Below, piece after piece: positions 13,117 to 21,099 of a DNA stretch of 33,660 bases; position 1 is the first letter of the stretch; every line of letters begins with the position of its first letter. Source of the DNA: an uncultured Oscillospiraceae bacterium (GTDB taxonomy: Bacteria; Bacillota; Clostridia; Oscillospirales; Oscillospiraceae). The notes under the pieces are model-generated. The model was given only the letters and a program-made list of their open reading frames with translations. It was not told where the DNA came from and made no database searches. Location of the stretch: contig CAJFNY010000009.1 in NCBI GenBank assembly GCA_904395865.1, positions 1 to 33,660 of the forward strand, read 5' to 3'. A program made the translations under genes and the position numbers.

Positions 13117-14466
13117 CTACGGCAGCGGCGTGGGGCGGGCGGGGTCGTAGACGGCGGAGGGGTCGAAGAACCAGGCGGCGATCTCCTCCTGGCGGTTGCG
13201 CATGGTGTAGCCGTCCAGGTTGAAGCGCTCGTGGATGACGGCGCGGTCGCTCCACGTCATGCCCTGGGCCATGGACACGGGGCAGTAGACGTCGTACCCC
13301 TGGGAGAGCAGGTAGTCGAACCGCTCGTCGGAAAAGGGCAGGTGCATGCCGAAGGGCGAGATATAGAGATTCGTCGCGCCGATGACCGGCTCCAGCCGGG
13401 TGCGCCACCGGTCGGTGTCCGACCGGAGCTCGTCCATGGTGACGCTGCCGTCCTGGAAGTAGCTGTTGTGGGTGTAGCTGTGGCTGGCGATGCGCCAGCC
13501 GGAAGCCCGCAGCGCCTCACTGACGGCGGCCGCGCCGGCCTTGGCGTCCACCAGGGCCTGGCCCTCCGAGTGGGTGATCCGGTAGCCGAAGACGCCCTCA
13601 TAGCCGGTGACGGCCAGGATGCCCCGGGCGCCGCGGTACGAGAAGCCCGGATGGGCCGCCACGTAGTCGTCAAGGATCGGCACCACGTCGCCGTCCCGGG
13701 TGACCTGCCCGTCCACCTCCGTGGCCACGCGGCCGTCGGCGTCGACCACCAGGCGGGTGGCGAAGCCGTCGCCGGCCATATAGTCGTAGTAGCACACGTC
13801 GTCCACCGACAGCACCAGCGGCATTCTCCCCGGCGGCAGCAGCAGCGTGGCGGGGGAAATGGTGCCGTCGTCATTCCGCTGGATCAGGTCCTCGTAGTCC
13901 ACGAGCATGTAGCCCCGGGCCTCCAGCAGCGGCAGCATGGCCACGAACTCGTCCCGGGTGGTCATCCACATGTCGTACCCCTCCGACGAGGCGCCGCCGT
14001 CGAAGGCCCGGGCCGGGTCGACGATCAGACTGTGAAAGAAGATGTGGCGCACCGGGCCGTCGTACGGCACCAGGGCAGCCTGCTCCGCGGCGATCTCCGC
14101 GGCCAGGGCCTCCGTCTCCCCGTTGGCCACGGCCGGGTCGGCCAGCAGGGCAAGCGCCTCGTCGTACGAGCAGCCGTCAGCCAGGGCGCGGGCCTCGGCC
14201 AGCGCCGCCTCCCGGGCCGCCGTCACGGCCGGGTCCTCCGCGGGCTGCTCCGGCTCCGCGGGCTCCTCCGGCCCGGCAGGTCCCTCCGGCTCTGCCGGCG
14301 GCGTCTGGGCCGCGTCCTCTCCGGCGGGCTGCGCCGGAGCCGTGGGGCGCGCCGGCGGCTCCGGCTCGACGGACAGCCGGTCAAATCCCGGCAGCATTCC
14401 GGCAGCGCAGCCGGTCAGCGTCAGAAGCAGCAGGAGAAAAATTGCACTTTTTTTCCAGTTTTTCAC
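13117..14466 (-). CDS. Lipoprotein polysaccharide deacetylase
   Basis: A 449-residue exported lipoprotein. After a basic N-terminus and a Leu-rich core, the lipobox LTGC places the lipidated Cys at residue 20. Residues about 35-80 are a Pro/Glu/Ala-rich linker. The catalytic part contains LSVDD (219-223; the Asp pair of NodB motif 1) and HSYTH (329-333; the metal-binding H-S-x-x-H motif). Later, YISPFG (368-373) and a late IHERF complete the carbohydrate esterase 4 pattern. Such enzymes remove acetyl groups from peptidoglycan or other glycans. An insertion of about 100 residues separates the two metal motifs. The GTG start at 14466 has AAGGAGGG seven bases upstream. Confidence 0.88.
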   Translation of the reverse strand: MKNWKKSAIFLLLLLTLTGCAAGMLPGFDRLSVEPEPPARPTAPAQPAGEDAAQTPPAEPEGPAGPEEPAEPEQPAEDPAVTAAREAALAEARALADGCSYDEALALLADPAVANGETEALAAEIAAEQAALVPYDGPVRHIFFHSLIVDPARAFDGGASSEGYDMWMTTRDEFVAMLPLLEARGYMLVDYEDLIQRNDDGTISPATLLLPPGRMPLVLSVDDVCYYDYMAGDGFATRLVVDADGRVATEVDGQVTRDGDVVPILDDYVAAHPGFSYRGARGILAVTGYEGVFGYRITHSEGQALVDAKAGAAAVSEALRASGWRIASHSYTHNSYFQDGSVTMDELRSDTDRWRTRLEPVIGATNLYISPFGMHLPFSDERFDYLLSQGYDVYCPVSMAQGMTWSDRAVIHERFNLDGYTMRNRQEEIAAWFFDPSAVYDPARPTPLP

Positions 14467-14487
14467 GGTGCATCCCTCCTTTCCTCC

Positions 14488-14516
14488 ATCATGCGTCACG
14501 AACCGACAAATGTCAA
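14488..14516 (-). promoter_or_regulatory. Promoter of the polysaccharide deacetylase gene
   Basis: On the minus strand the -35 box TTGACA (14511-14516) is perfect. The spacer is 17 bp and the -10 box is CATGAT (14488-14493), four of six matches. The transcript would have a very short leader before the GTG start. Confidence 0.6.
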
Positions 14517-14553
14517 GATAAAACGGTCAGGCGGTCAAAATTGCCGCTTCCCA

Positions 14554-14582
14554 TTGACTTGGCCGCCCCTTCGCGATATACT
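14554..14582 (+). promoter_or_regulatory. Promoter of the cobalamin operon
   Basis: The -35 box is TTGACT (14554-14559), the spacer exactly 17 bp and the -10 box TATACT (14577-14582). The start should be near 14589, just ahead of the riboswitch aptamer. It is the only clear promoter for the downstream B12 genes. Confidence 0.8.
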
Positions 14583-14589
14583 AAAAGGC

Positions 14590-14755
14590 GACAATTCCAC
14601 ATGGATTGTGCGCAGAACACCGGGGAAGAGGGTGCAACTCCCTCGCGGTCCCGCCACTGTGAAAAGGTCGCTCCTTTGCAGCCAGATAACCGGCTCTGCG
14701 CCCGGTCAGTCAGTCCACGCGGTATGGGCTGGCGCCCCATCTGACTGCGTCGGTG
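14590..14755 (+). ncRNA. Cobalamin riboswitch
   Basis: The core landmarks are in order: GGGGAA near 14622, GGTGCAACTCC at about 14631, GCGGTCCCGCCACTGTGA at 14645-14662 and the B12-box GCCAGATAACC from 14681. The stem GCGCAG (14610-14615)/CTGCGC (14696-14701) closes the core. The following hairpin (14707-14713 with 14741-14747) belongs to the expression platform. By established knowledge, adenosyl- or methylcobalamin binding represses such genes. Here the aptamer precedes an intrinsic terminator, so control is most likely transcriptional. Confidence 0.95.
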
Positions 14756-14792
14756 GCGCCCGTTTCCTTCCCGGGAAATGGGCGCGTTTTTT
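14756..14792 (+). terminator. Riboswitch-controlled intrinsic terminator
   Basis: A 12-bp stem (14756-14767 with 14774-14785, one G-U pair) is followed by six T (14787-14792), 30 bases before cbiM. The left arm includes GGCGCC (14755-14760), identical to the self-complementary GGCGCC at 14731-14736, which could pair with it as an antiterminator. Confidence 0.85.
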
Positions 14793-14822
14793 GTCGGCGC
14801 GGCACGGAGTTGAGAGTAAGGT

Positions 14823-15587
14823 GTGAAACTCAGAATGATGAAACCCATGGAACGCCGAATTTTCGGCCTGTCCCTGCTGGTGGCGGCAGCCTGCGTGCTG
14901 GCCGTCCCGGCCGGCGCCATGCACATCATGGAGGGCTACCTGCCCCTGGGCCACTGTGTGGCGTGGGGCGCGGTGTGCCTGCCCTTCGTGGTGCTGGGCG
15001 TCGTCAGGATCCGCCGCATCACCGCGGCCCACCGGAAAACGCTGCTGCTGCTGGCCATGGCCGGGGCGTACTGCTTCCTGCTGTCGGCCCTGAAGCTGCC
15101 CAGCGTCTCCGGCTCCTCCAGCCATCCCACGGGCACCGGCCTGGGCGCCATTCTCTTCGGGCCCACGCCCATGGCCGTGCTGGGGCTGATCGTGCTGCTG
15201 TTTCAGGCGGTGCTCCTGGCCCACGGCGGACTGACGACCCTGGGCGCCAACACGTTCTCCATGGCCATTGCCGGGCCGTTCGTCAGCTTCGGCGTGTTCG
15301 CCCTCTGCCGGAAGCTGAAGGTCAGCCGCCGGATCGGCGTCTTTCTGGCGGCGGCCCTGGGCGATCTGCTGACGTACGTCGTCACCAGCGTCCAGCTGGC
15401 CCTGGCCCATCCCTCCCCCACCGGCGGCTTCGCCGCCTCGTTCGCCGAATTCCTGGGCATCTTCGCCGTGACGCAGGTGCCCCTGGCCATCGTCGAGGGT
15501 CTGCTGACCGTCGTCGTCATCGTCGGGCTGGAGAGCCTGGCGAAGCCGGAGCTGCGGGAGATCGGCTACCTGGGAGGTGCAGCATGA
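14823..15587 (+). CDS. cbiM: Cobalt ECF transporter, substrate-binding membrane component CbiM
   Basis: A 254-residue polytopic membrane protein, the metal-selective S component of the CbiMNQO cobalt importer. Residues 1-32 look like a cleavable signal ending AGA, so the mature protein would begin M33-H34-I-M-E-G-Y-L-P. In the CbiM/NikM family the free amino end and second-position His coordinate the metal, so this fits well. [14 protein letters not shown] and [14 protein letters not shown] are further family motifs supplying His ligands. The GTG at 14823 was chosen with GAGAG/AAGG upstream; ATG at 14835 is an alternative. It is the first gene under the cobalamin riboswitch, and its stop overlaps cbiN. 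Confidence 0.96.
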   Translation: MKLRMMKPMERRIFGLSLLVAAACVLAVPAGAMHIMEGYLPLGHCVAWGAVCLPFVVLGVVRIRRITAAHRKTLLLLAMAGAYCFLLSALKLPSVSGSSSHPTGTGLGAILFGPTPMAVLGLIVLLFQAVLLAHGGLTTLGANTFSMAIAGPFVSFGVFALCRKLKVSRRIGVFLAAALGDLLTYVVTSVQLALAHPSPTGGFAASFAEFLGIFAVTQVPLAIVEGLLTVVVIVGLESLAKPELREIGYLGGAA

Positions 15588-15880
15588 AGAAGAACGCCGT
15601 TTTAATCGTCTGCCTGCTGCTGCTGGCGGCGGCCATCGTCTGCATTCCCCTGCTGACCATCCACGACTCGGAGTTCGGCGGCGCCGACGGCCAGGCCGAG
15701 GAGGTCATCACGGCCATCGACCCGGAGTACGAGCCCTGGGCCGAGAGCGTCCTGGAGCCGCCCGGCGGCGAGACGGAGAGCCTGCTCTTCGCCCTGCAGG
15801 CGGCCCTGGGCGCCGGCGTCGTCTGCTTCGCCTTCGGCTACCTGGCGGCCCGGAAGAAGTACCGCCGGGAGGAAGGCTGA
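15584..15880 (+). CDS. cbiN: Cobalt ECF transporter auxiliary component CbiN
   Basis: A 98-residue protein with two membrane helices (about 5-26 and 65-87) and an extracytoplasmic loop between them. The loop includes [13 protein letters not shown] and the [24 protein letters not shown] region. CbiN assists metal loading of CbiM, and the loop motifs and C-terminal GYLAARKK are typical. Its ATG overlaps the cbiM stop (ATGA) with GGAGGT upstream. cbiQ follows after two bases. Confidence 0.95.
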   Translation: MKKNAVLIVCLLLLAAAIVCIPLLTIHDSEFGGADGQAEEVITAIDPEYEPWAESVLEPPGGETESLLFALQAALGAGVVCFAFGYLAARKKYRREEG

Positions 15881-15882
15881 GG

Positions 15883-16806
15883 ATGCTCCGCGGGCTGCTG
15901 GCCGCCGCCGTCGCCGCGGCGCTGGCCGCGGGGCGGCTGCCGCCGGCTGCGGTGGCCGCCGTGGCCGCGGCGGCCTTCGCCCTGCTGTACCTCCCCCTGC
16001 ACCGCGGCCACGACCACGACAACTGGACGGCCATCGACTATTATGCCCACCAGTCCCGGCTCCACAGCGTACCAGCCGGGCTCAAGGGGCTGCTGGCCCT
16101 GGGCATGATCGTGCTGGTGCTGGCGGCATCGTCGCCGGCGGTGAGTCTGGCGGCCCTGGCGCTGGCCTTCGGCTGGACGCTGCTGGGCGGCCGGACGCCG
16201 GCCGGGACGCTGCTGCGGCTGTACGCGGTGCCGCTGGCCTTCGTGCTGCTGAGCGCCGTGGCGCTGCTGCTGGACTTCGCCCCGTCCCCGGCCGGCGCCG
16301 CCGTGGCCGTGCCGTGCTTCGGCCGGTACCTGGTCGTGACGGCGGAGGCGCAGGCCGAGACGCTGCAGATCCTGCTGGGGGCTGCGGCGGCCGTGTCGTG
16401 GCTGTACGCCCTGTGCCTGTCCACGCCGCTGGCGGGGCTCATCGGGGCCCTGGGGCGGCTGCGGGTGCCGGAAATCCTCATTGAACTGATGTACCTGATC
16501 TACCGGTACATCTTCGTCCTCAGCGGGACGTTCGTCCAGCTGAGGACGGCGGCCGTGACGCGGCTGGGAACGGCGTCGGCCCGGGCGTCTCTGCGGTCGG
16601 CCGGCTGGATGATGACGAGCCTGCTGACGGCGTCGTTCCGGAAGGCCTCGGCCTCCTTCGACGCCATGCAGGCCCGGGGCTGCGCCGGGCGGATCCGCTT
16701 CCTGGAGGAGCGGCCGCCTCTGCGGGCCGGCCACGTGCTGGCCGCGGCGGCCACCCTGGCGGCGGCCGCGGCGGTGATTCCCCTGGAAAGGATGTGGCGC
16801 GGATGA
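15883..16806 (+). CDS. cbiQ: Cobalt ECF transporter T component CbiQ
   Basis: A 307-residue membrane protein linking the CbiM/N pair to the CbiO ATPase. It has several hydrophobic segments and the cytoplasmic coupling region with AAAAVS-type and SFRKASASFDAMQARG sequences, the latter being the Ala-Arg-Gly signature contacted by the ATPase. An Ala-rich N-terminal addition of two helices (about 1-35) precedes the usual start around the HDHDNWTAIDYYAHQSRLHS region, the conserved N-terminal segment of CbiQ. This makes it longer than usual. The histidine-rich HRGHDHD just before that segment could bind metal. ATG 15883 has GGAGGAAGG upstream. Confidence 0.93.
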   Translation: MLRGLLAAAVAAALAAGRLPPAAVAAVAAAAFALLYLPLHRGHDHDNWTAIDYYAHQSRLHSVPAGLKGLLALGMIVLVLAASSPAVSLAALALAFGWTLLGGRTPAGTLLRLYAVPLAFVLLSAVALLLDFAPSPAGAAVAVPCFGRYLVVTAEAQAETLQILLGAAAAVSWLYALCLSTPLAGLIGALGRLRVPEILIELMYLIYRYIFVLSGTFVQLRTAAVTRLGTASARASLRSAGWMMTSLLTASFRKASASFDAMQARGCAGRIRFLEERPPLRAGHVLAAAATLAAAAAVIPLERMWRG

Positions 16807-17636
16807 CGGAGCCCCTCGTGACGCTGCGCGGCGTCACGTACGCCTATCAGGACGGGCGGCCGGCCCTGGAGGGCGCCGACCTGGCCCTGCACGCCGGCGA
16901 GCGCGTGGCCCTTCTGGGGGCCAACGGCGCCGGGAAGTCGACGCTGTTCCTGCTGCTCTCCGGCGTCCTGGCGCCGGAGCGGGGCGAGATCCTGCTCCAC
17001 GGCGCGCCCGTGGGCCGGAAGGAGAAGGACCTGCAGCGGCTGCGCCGGGCCGTGGGCCTCGTGTTCCAGAACCCGGAGGATCAGCTGCTGGGGGCCACAG
17101 TGCGTGCCGAAATCTCCTTCGGCCCCATGAACCTGAACCTGCCGGAGCCGGATGTCCGGGCGGCGGTGGACGGCGCGGCGGCGGCCATGCACGTGGACGC
17201 GCTGCTGGACCGGCCGCCCCAGTACCTGTCCGGCGGCGAGAAGAAGCGCGTGACCATCGCGGACATTCTGGCCATGTCCCCGGAGCTGGTGTTGCTGGAC
17301 GAGCCAACGGCCTCCCTGGACCCGGGCCACACGGCCCGGCTGGAGGAGACGCTGGACGACCTCCACCGCCGGGGGCTGGCGCTGCTGATCTCCACCCACG
17401 ACGTGGCCTTCGCCTGGCGCTGGGCCGACCGGGCGGTGGTCCTCAGCGGCGGGCGCATCCTGCGGGACGCGCCGGCGGCGGAGGTGTTCGCCGACGGGGC
17501 GCTGCTGGAGCGGGCCGGCCTGCGGCGGCCGGACGTGTTCGCGGCGGCGGCGCTGCTGTTCCCCGACCTGGCGCCGGCGGCGTACCCGCGGACGGCCGCG
17601 GAGCTTGAGAACCAATACAGGAGACGAAACCCATGA
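16803..17636 (+). CDS. cbiO: Cobalt ECF transporter ATP-binding protein CbiO
   Basis: A 277-residue ABC ATPase that powers the cobalt importer. Walker A is GANGAGKST (39-47), the Q-loop Gln is in VFQNPEDQL (about 89), the signature is LSGGEKKR (142-149), Walker B is LVLLDEP (162-168) and the switch His is in STHD (199). All are intact. The FQNPEDQL form is diagnostic of ECF-type ATPases. The ATG at 16803 overlaps the cbiQ stop (ATGA) and lies at good distance from AAAGG; the in-frame ATG at 16794 is too close to that site. The stop overlaps cbiK. Confidence 0.96.
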   Translation: MTEPLVTLRGVTYAYQDGRPALEGADLALHAGERVALLGANGAGKSTLFLLLSGVLAPERGEILLHGAPVGRKEKDLQRLRRAVGLVFQNPEDQLLGATVRAEISFGPMNLNLPEPDVRAAVDGAAAAMHVDALLDRPPQYLSGGEKKRVTIADILAMSPELVLLDEPTASLDPGHTARLEETLDDLHRRGLALLISTHDVAFAWRWADRAVVLSGGRILRDAPAAEVFADGALLERAGLRRPDVFAAAALLFPDLAPAAYPRTAAELENQYRRRNP

Positions 17637-18400
17637 AAGAAGCCATTCTGGTGGTCAGCTTCGGCACCACCTTCCCGGAAACCCGGGAGAAGAACATCGG
17701 CGCCGTGCTGGCGGCGGTGCGCCGGGCATGTCCCGGCGTGCCGGTGGCCGAGGCGTGGACCAGCGGCATGATCCGCCGGGCCCTGGCCAAACGCGGCGAG
17801 GCCGTGGACGACGTGCCGGCCGCCCTGGCGAAGCTCCGGGCCAACGGCGTCACCGACGTGTGCGTCCTGCCGACGCACCTGCTCTACGGTGACGAGTACG
17901 ACAAGATGCGCGCCCAGCTGGACGGTGCGGCGGCGGACTTCGCGTCCATCCGGACGGCGAAGCCCCTGCTGGCCTGCGACGACGACATCCGCGGCGTGCT
18001 CCGGGCCGTGGCCGACGGCGTGGAGACGGCGCCGGGCGAGGCCCTGGTGCTCATGGGCCACGGGACGCCCCACTTCTGCAACACGGTCTACGCCGCCATG
18101 GACTACCACGCCAAGGCCGCCGGGCTGGAGCACGTGTTCGTGGGTACCGTGGAGGCCTTCCCGGACCTGGACACGCTGATTGCCGCCGTGCGCCGCGCCG
18201 GCTGCACGGCCGCGGCCCTGGCCCCGCTGATGCTGGTGGCCGGCGACCACGCCCACAACGACATGGCCTCCGACGACCCGGAGAGCTGGAAATCCCGCTT
18301 CACCGCCGCCGGCCTGCCGGCCCGGGCGGTGCTCCGCGGGCTGGGCGAGTACCCGGCCGTCCGCGACCGGTACGTGGCCCATCTGCAGGCCATTCTCTGA
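17633..18400 (+). CDS. cbiK: Sirohydrochlorin cobaltochelatase CbiK
   Basis: A 255-residue chelatase inserting Co2+ into sirohydrochlorin (factor II), the committed step of anaerobic B12 synthesis. The N-terminal VVSFGTTFPETREKNI is characteristic of CbiK rather than CbiX. Metal-site residues appear as H143 in MGHGTPH, E174 in VEAFP and H206 in AGDHAHND, matching the two His and one Glu of the Salmonella enzyme. There is no signal peptide, so it is cytoplasmic, unlike the periplasmic CbiK-P. Its ATG overlaps the cbiO stop, tying cobalt insertion to import. A 136-base structured gap follows before cbiD. Confidence 0.96.
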   Translation: MKEAILVVSFGTTFPETREKNIGAVLAAVRRACPGVPVAEAWTSGMIRRALAKRGEAVDDVPAALAKLRANGVTDVCVLPTHLLYGDEYDKMRAQLDGAAADFASIRTAKPLLACDDDIRGVLRAVADGVETAPGEALVLMGHGTPHFCNTVYAAMDYHAKAAGLEHVFVGTVEAFPDLDTLIAAVRRAGCTAAALAPLMLVAGDHAHNDMASDDPESWKSRFTAAGLPARAVLRGLGEYPAVRDRYVAHLQAIL

Positions 18401-18407
18401 CCGCGGC

Positions 18408-18508
18408 GCGGCCGCCCTCCCGGCGGAGGCGGCCGCCCGCACCGAACCTTCCGCGCGCCCCCAAGCCTCCCTCGGCGCAGGGCAGCCTGGGGGCGCGCAG
18501 ACGGTTCG
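18408..18508 (+). other. Structured intergenic region between cbiK and cbiD
   Basis: Two strong hairpins fill this gap. The first pairs 18408-18416 with 18428-18436, extendable to 12 bp with one bulge. The second pairs 18453-18463 with 18488-18498 (11 bp) and has an outer clamp 18443-18448/18503-18508 (CGAACC/GGTTCG) plus inner CCCT/AGGG matches. Neither is followed by a T-run. The cbiD ribosome site AAAGGAG (18523-18529) lies just downstream. Confidence 0.65.
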
Positions 18509-18536
18509 CCGTCCGCATCTGCAAAGGAGCGCGTCC

Positions 18537-19655
18537 ATGCTGGAGCTGTACACCAATGAAAACGGCCGCCGCCTCCGCTGCGGCTACACCACCGGCACCT
18601 GCGCGGCCCTGGCCGCCGGGGCCGCCGTGCGTCTGCTGCTGACGGGCAGCGCCCCGGCCGAGGCCACAGTCACGACGCCCCGGGGCGTGCCGGTGACGAC
18701 GGCGGTGCGCGTCCTGGGTTCGGCCACCTGCGCCGTCCGGAAGGACGGCGGCGACGACGTGGACGCCACCGACGGCGCGTGGATCGCCGTCACCGCCGCG
18801 CTGCGGCCGGAGGGCGTCACCATCGACGGCGGCGAGGGCGTCGGCCGCGTGACCATGCCGGGGCTGGACCAGCCCGTGGGCGCGGCGGCCATCAACTCCG
18901 TCCCCCGCCGGATGATCGCCGGGGCCGCCGCGGAGGCGGCCGCCGCCTGCGGCTACGGCGGCGGCCTGGCGCTGACCGTGTCGGTGCCCGGCGGGGCGGC
19001 GCTGGCGGAAAAGACGTTCAACCCGCAGCTGGGCATCGTCGGCGGCATCTCCATCCTGGGCACCACCGGCATCGTCGAACCCCGGAGCCTCCGGGCCCTG
19101 CGGGACTCCCTGGCCGTGGAGGTCCGGGCCCTGGGGGCCCGGGGCGTCCGGGAGGCCATCGTGACGCCCGGCAACTACGGGGCCCACTTCCTCTCCCGCT
19201 TCCCGGGCCTGGCCGCCATGCCCACGGTCCAGTGCGCCAACTTCCTCGGCGACACGGCCGACTTCTGCCGGGAGGCCGGGCTGGAGACGGTGCTGCTGGT
19301 GGGCCACATCGGCAAGCTGGTGAAGCTGGCCGGCGGCATCATGGACACCCACTCCCGCACGGCCGACTGCCGCCGGGAGCTGTTCACGGCCCACGCGGCC
19401 CTGGCCGGCGCGTCCCGGGACACGGCCGCGGCCCTGATGGCCGCCGCCACGTCCGACGCCTGCCTGGCCATTCTGGATGAAGCCGGGCTGCGGGCGCCGG
19501 TGCTCGCCTCCCTGACGGCGGCGGCCGAGGAGCACCTCGCCCGCCGGGCCGCGCCCATGCGCACGGGGCTCGTGATGTTCAGCAATTCGTACGGCCTGCT
19601 GGCCGTCTCCGATACCGCCAAAGAAATTCTCAACGACTGGGGGCAAACCTTATGA
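18537..19655 (+). CDS. cbiD: Cobalt-precorrin-5B C1-methyltransferase CbiD
   Basis: A 372-residue enzyme that methylates C1 of the corrin ring from SAM in the anaerobic pathway. The GYTTGTCA motif lies at 16-23. Later motifs are GLDQPVGAAAINSVPR, GIVGGISILGTTGIVEP, the GNYG segment, and LLVGHIGKLVKLAGGIMDTHS, all standard for CbiD. Length is typical. It does not share the class III methylase fold of its neighbours. AAAGGAG sits seven bases before the ATG. It is the first ring-forming gene after the structured gap, and its stop overlaps the next ATG. Confidence 0.97.
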   Translation: MLELYTNENGRRLRCGYTTGTCAALAAGAAVRLLLTGSAPAEATVTTPRGVPVTTAVRVLGSATCAVRKDGGDDVDATDGAWIAVTAALRPEGVTIDGGEGVGRVTMPGLDQPVGAAAINSVPRRMIAGAAAEAAAACGYGGGLALTVSVPGGAALAEKTFNPQLGIVGGISILGTTGIVEPRSLRALRDSLAVEVRALGARGVREAIVTPGNYGAHFLSRFPGLAAMPTVQCANFLGDTADFCREAGLETVLLVGHIGKLVKLAGGIMDTHSRTADCRRELFTAHAALAGASRDTAAALMAAATSDACLAILDEAGLRAPVLASLTAAAEEHLARRAAPMRTGLVMFSNSYGLLAVSDTAKEILNDWGQTL

Positions 19656-20335
19656 ACGGAACACTGTACGGCGTCAGCGTCGGCCCCGGGGACCCGGAGC
19701 TGCTGACGGTGAAGGCCGTCCGCACGCTGGAGGCCTGCCCGGTGATCGCCGCGCCGCGGACCGGCGGCAAGACGCTGGCCCTGGACATCGCCGCCGGCGC
19801 CGCCGACCTGACCGGCAAGGAGATCCTGCCGCTGGACTTCCCCATGACCCGGGACCACGCCGTCCTCCGCGCCGCCCACCGGGCCGCGGCCGACGCGGTG
19901 GAGGCCCGGCTGCGGGCCGGGCAGGACGTGGCCGTCCCCAACCTGGGGGACGTGTCGGTCTACTCCACGTTTTCCTACCTGATGCAGCTCGTCACGGCCG
20001 ACGGCTTCGCGGCCGTGATGATCCCCGGCGTGCCCAGCTTCTGCGCCGTGGCCGCGGCCCTGGGCGAGAGCCTGACGACCATGCACAAGCCCGTCCACAT
20101 CTTCCCGGCCTCCAGCGGCCCCACCGGCGAGGCCCTGGCCCTGCCGGGCACGAAGGTGCTGATGAAGACCGGCCGGTCCATGCCCGAGGTCCGCGCGGCC
20201 ATCGCCGCCGCCGGCCTGGAGGACCGGACCATGCTCGTGCAGAACTGCGGCCTGCCCGGCCAGAAGATCTGCCGGAAGCTGGCCGACGCCAGCGACGACA
20301 TCAGCTACTACACCACGATTCTCGTGAAGGAGTGA
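19652..20335 (+). CDS. cobI: Precorrin-2/cobalt-factor II C20-methyltransferase
   Basis: A 227-residue class III SAM methyltransferase (CbiL in anaerobic nomenclature) acting directly after cobalt insertion. The N-terminal GVSVGPGDPELLTVKAVR (7-24) is the family GxGPGDPxLxT motif. NLGDVSVYSTFSYL and the IPGVPSFCAVAA motif form the SAM pocket. The late GRSMPEVRAAI and QNCGLPGQKI regions are typical of CobI/CbiL. The ATG overlaps the cbiD stop (ATGA). Confidence 0.95.
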   Translation: MNGTLYGVSVGPGDPELLTVKAVRTLEACPVIAAPRTGGKTLALDIAAGAADLTGKEILPLDFPMTRDHAVLRAAHRAAADAVEARLRAGQDVAVPNLGDVSVYSTFSYLMQLVTADGFAAVMIPGVPSFCAVAAALGESLTTMHKPVHIFPASSGPTGEALALPGTKVLMKTGRSMPEVRAAIAAAGLEDRTMLVQNCGLPGQKICRKLADASDDISYYTTILVKE

Positions 20336-20340
20336 ACGCC

Positions 20341-21099
20341 ATGGTTACGTTTGTGGGCGCCGGCAGCGGCGCAGCCGACCTGATCACCGTCCGGGGCGCC
20401 CGGCTGCTGGGCCAGGCGGACGTCATCGTCTACGCCGGCTCTCTCGTGAACCCGGAGCTGCTGCAGCTGGCAAAGCCCGGCTGCCGCGTGTACGACAGCG
20501 CCCGGATGACCCTGGAGGAGGTGCTGGACGTGATGGTCCCGGCGGCCAGGGCCGGCCAGGCCGTGGTGCGCCTCCACACCGGCGACCCGAGCCTCTACGG
20601 CGCCATCCGCGAGCAGATGGACGCTCTGGACGCGGCCGGCGTGGCCTACGAGGTGGTGCCCGGCGTGTCCAGCTTCTGCGGCGCGGCGGCGGCCCTGAAG
20701 GCCGAGTACACCCTGCCCGACGTGAGCCAGACCGTCATCATCACCCGCATGGCCGGCCGGACGCCGGTGCCGGAGCGGGAGCAGCTGCGGAGCCTGGCCG
20801 CCCACGGCAGCACCATGGTGCTCTTCCTCTCCTCGGGGCTGATCCCCCAGGTGGTGGAGGAGCTGCTGGCCGGCGGGGCGTACACCGCCGACACGCCAGC
20901 CGCCATCGTCTACAAGGCCACCTGGCCCGACGAGGCCGTCTACCGCTGCACCGTGGGCACCCTGGCCGAGACGGCGGAGAGATACCGCATCACCAGGACG
21001 GCCCTCATCACCGTGGGCGGCTTCCTGGGCGGGACGTACGAGCGGTCAAAGCTGTACGACCCCGGCTTCGCCACCGGCTACCGGGAGGCCAGCCGATGA
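20341..21099 (+). CDS. cobM: Precorrin-4/cobalt-precorrin-4 C11-methyltransferase
   Basis: A 252-residue class III methylase (CbiF). FVGAGSGAADLITVRGARLL is the N-terminal signature. HTGDPSLYGA (79-88) and VPGVSSF (106-112) are the SAM and substrate loops, and ITRMAGRTPVPERE is strongly CobM-specific. The start is the ATG at 20341 because AAGGAG lies eight bases upstream. The earlier GTG at 20332 coincides with that ribosome site and was rejected. There are only five bases between the cobI stop and this ATG, and its own stop overlaps cbiG. Confidence 0.96.
   Translation: MVTFVGAGSGAADLITVRGARLLGQADVIVYAGSLVNPELLQLAKPGCRVYDSARMTLEEVLDVMVPAARAGQAVVRLHTGDPSLYGAIREQMDALDAAGVAYEVVPGVSSFCGAAAALKAEYTLPDVSQTVIITRMAGRTPVPEREQLRSLAAHGSTMVLFLSSGLIPQVVEELLAGGAYTADTPAAIVYKATWPDEAVYRCTVGTLAETAERYRITRTALITVGGFLGGTYERSKLYDPGFATGYREASR

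Noticed and set aside
13093-14826. 577-codon plus-strand open frame opposite the deacetylase gene
   Set aside because: It runs antisense to a well-supported lipoprotein gene and into the riboswitch; its composition is Arg/Gly/His-rich.
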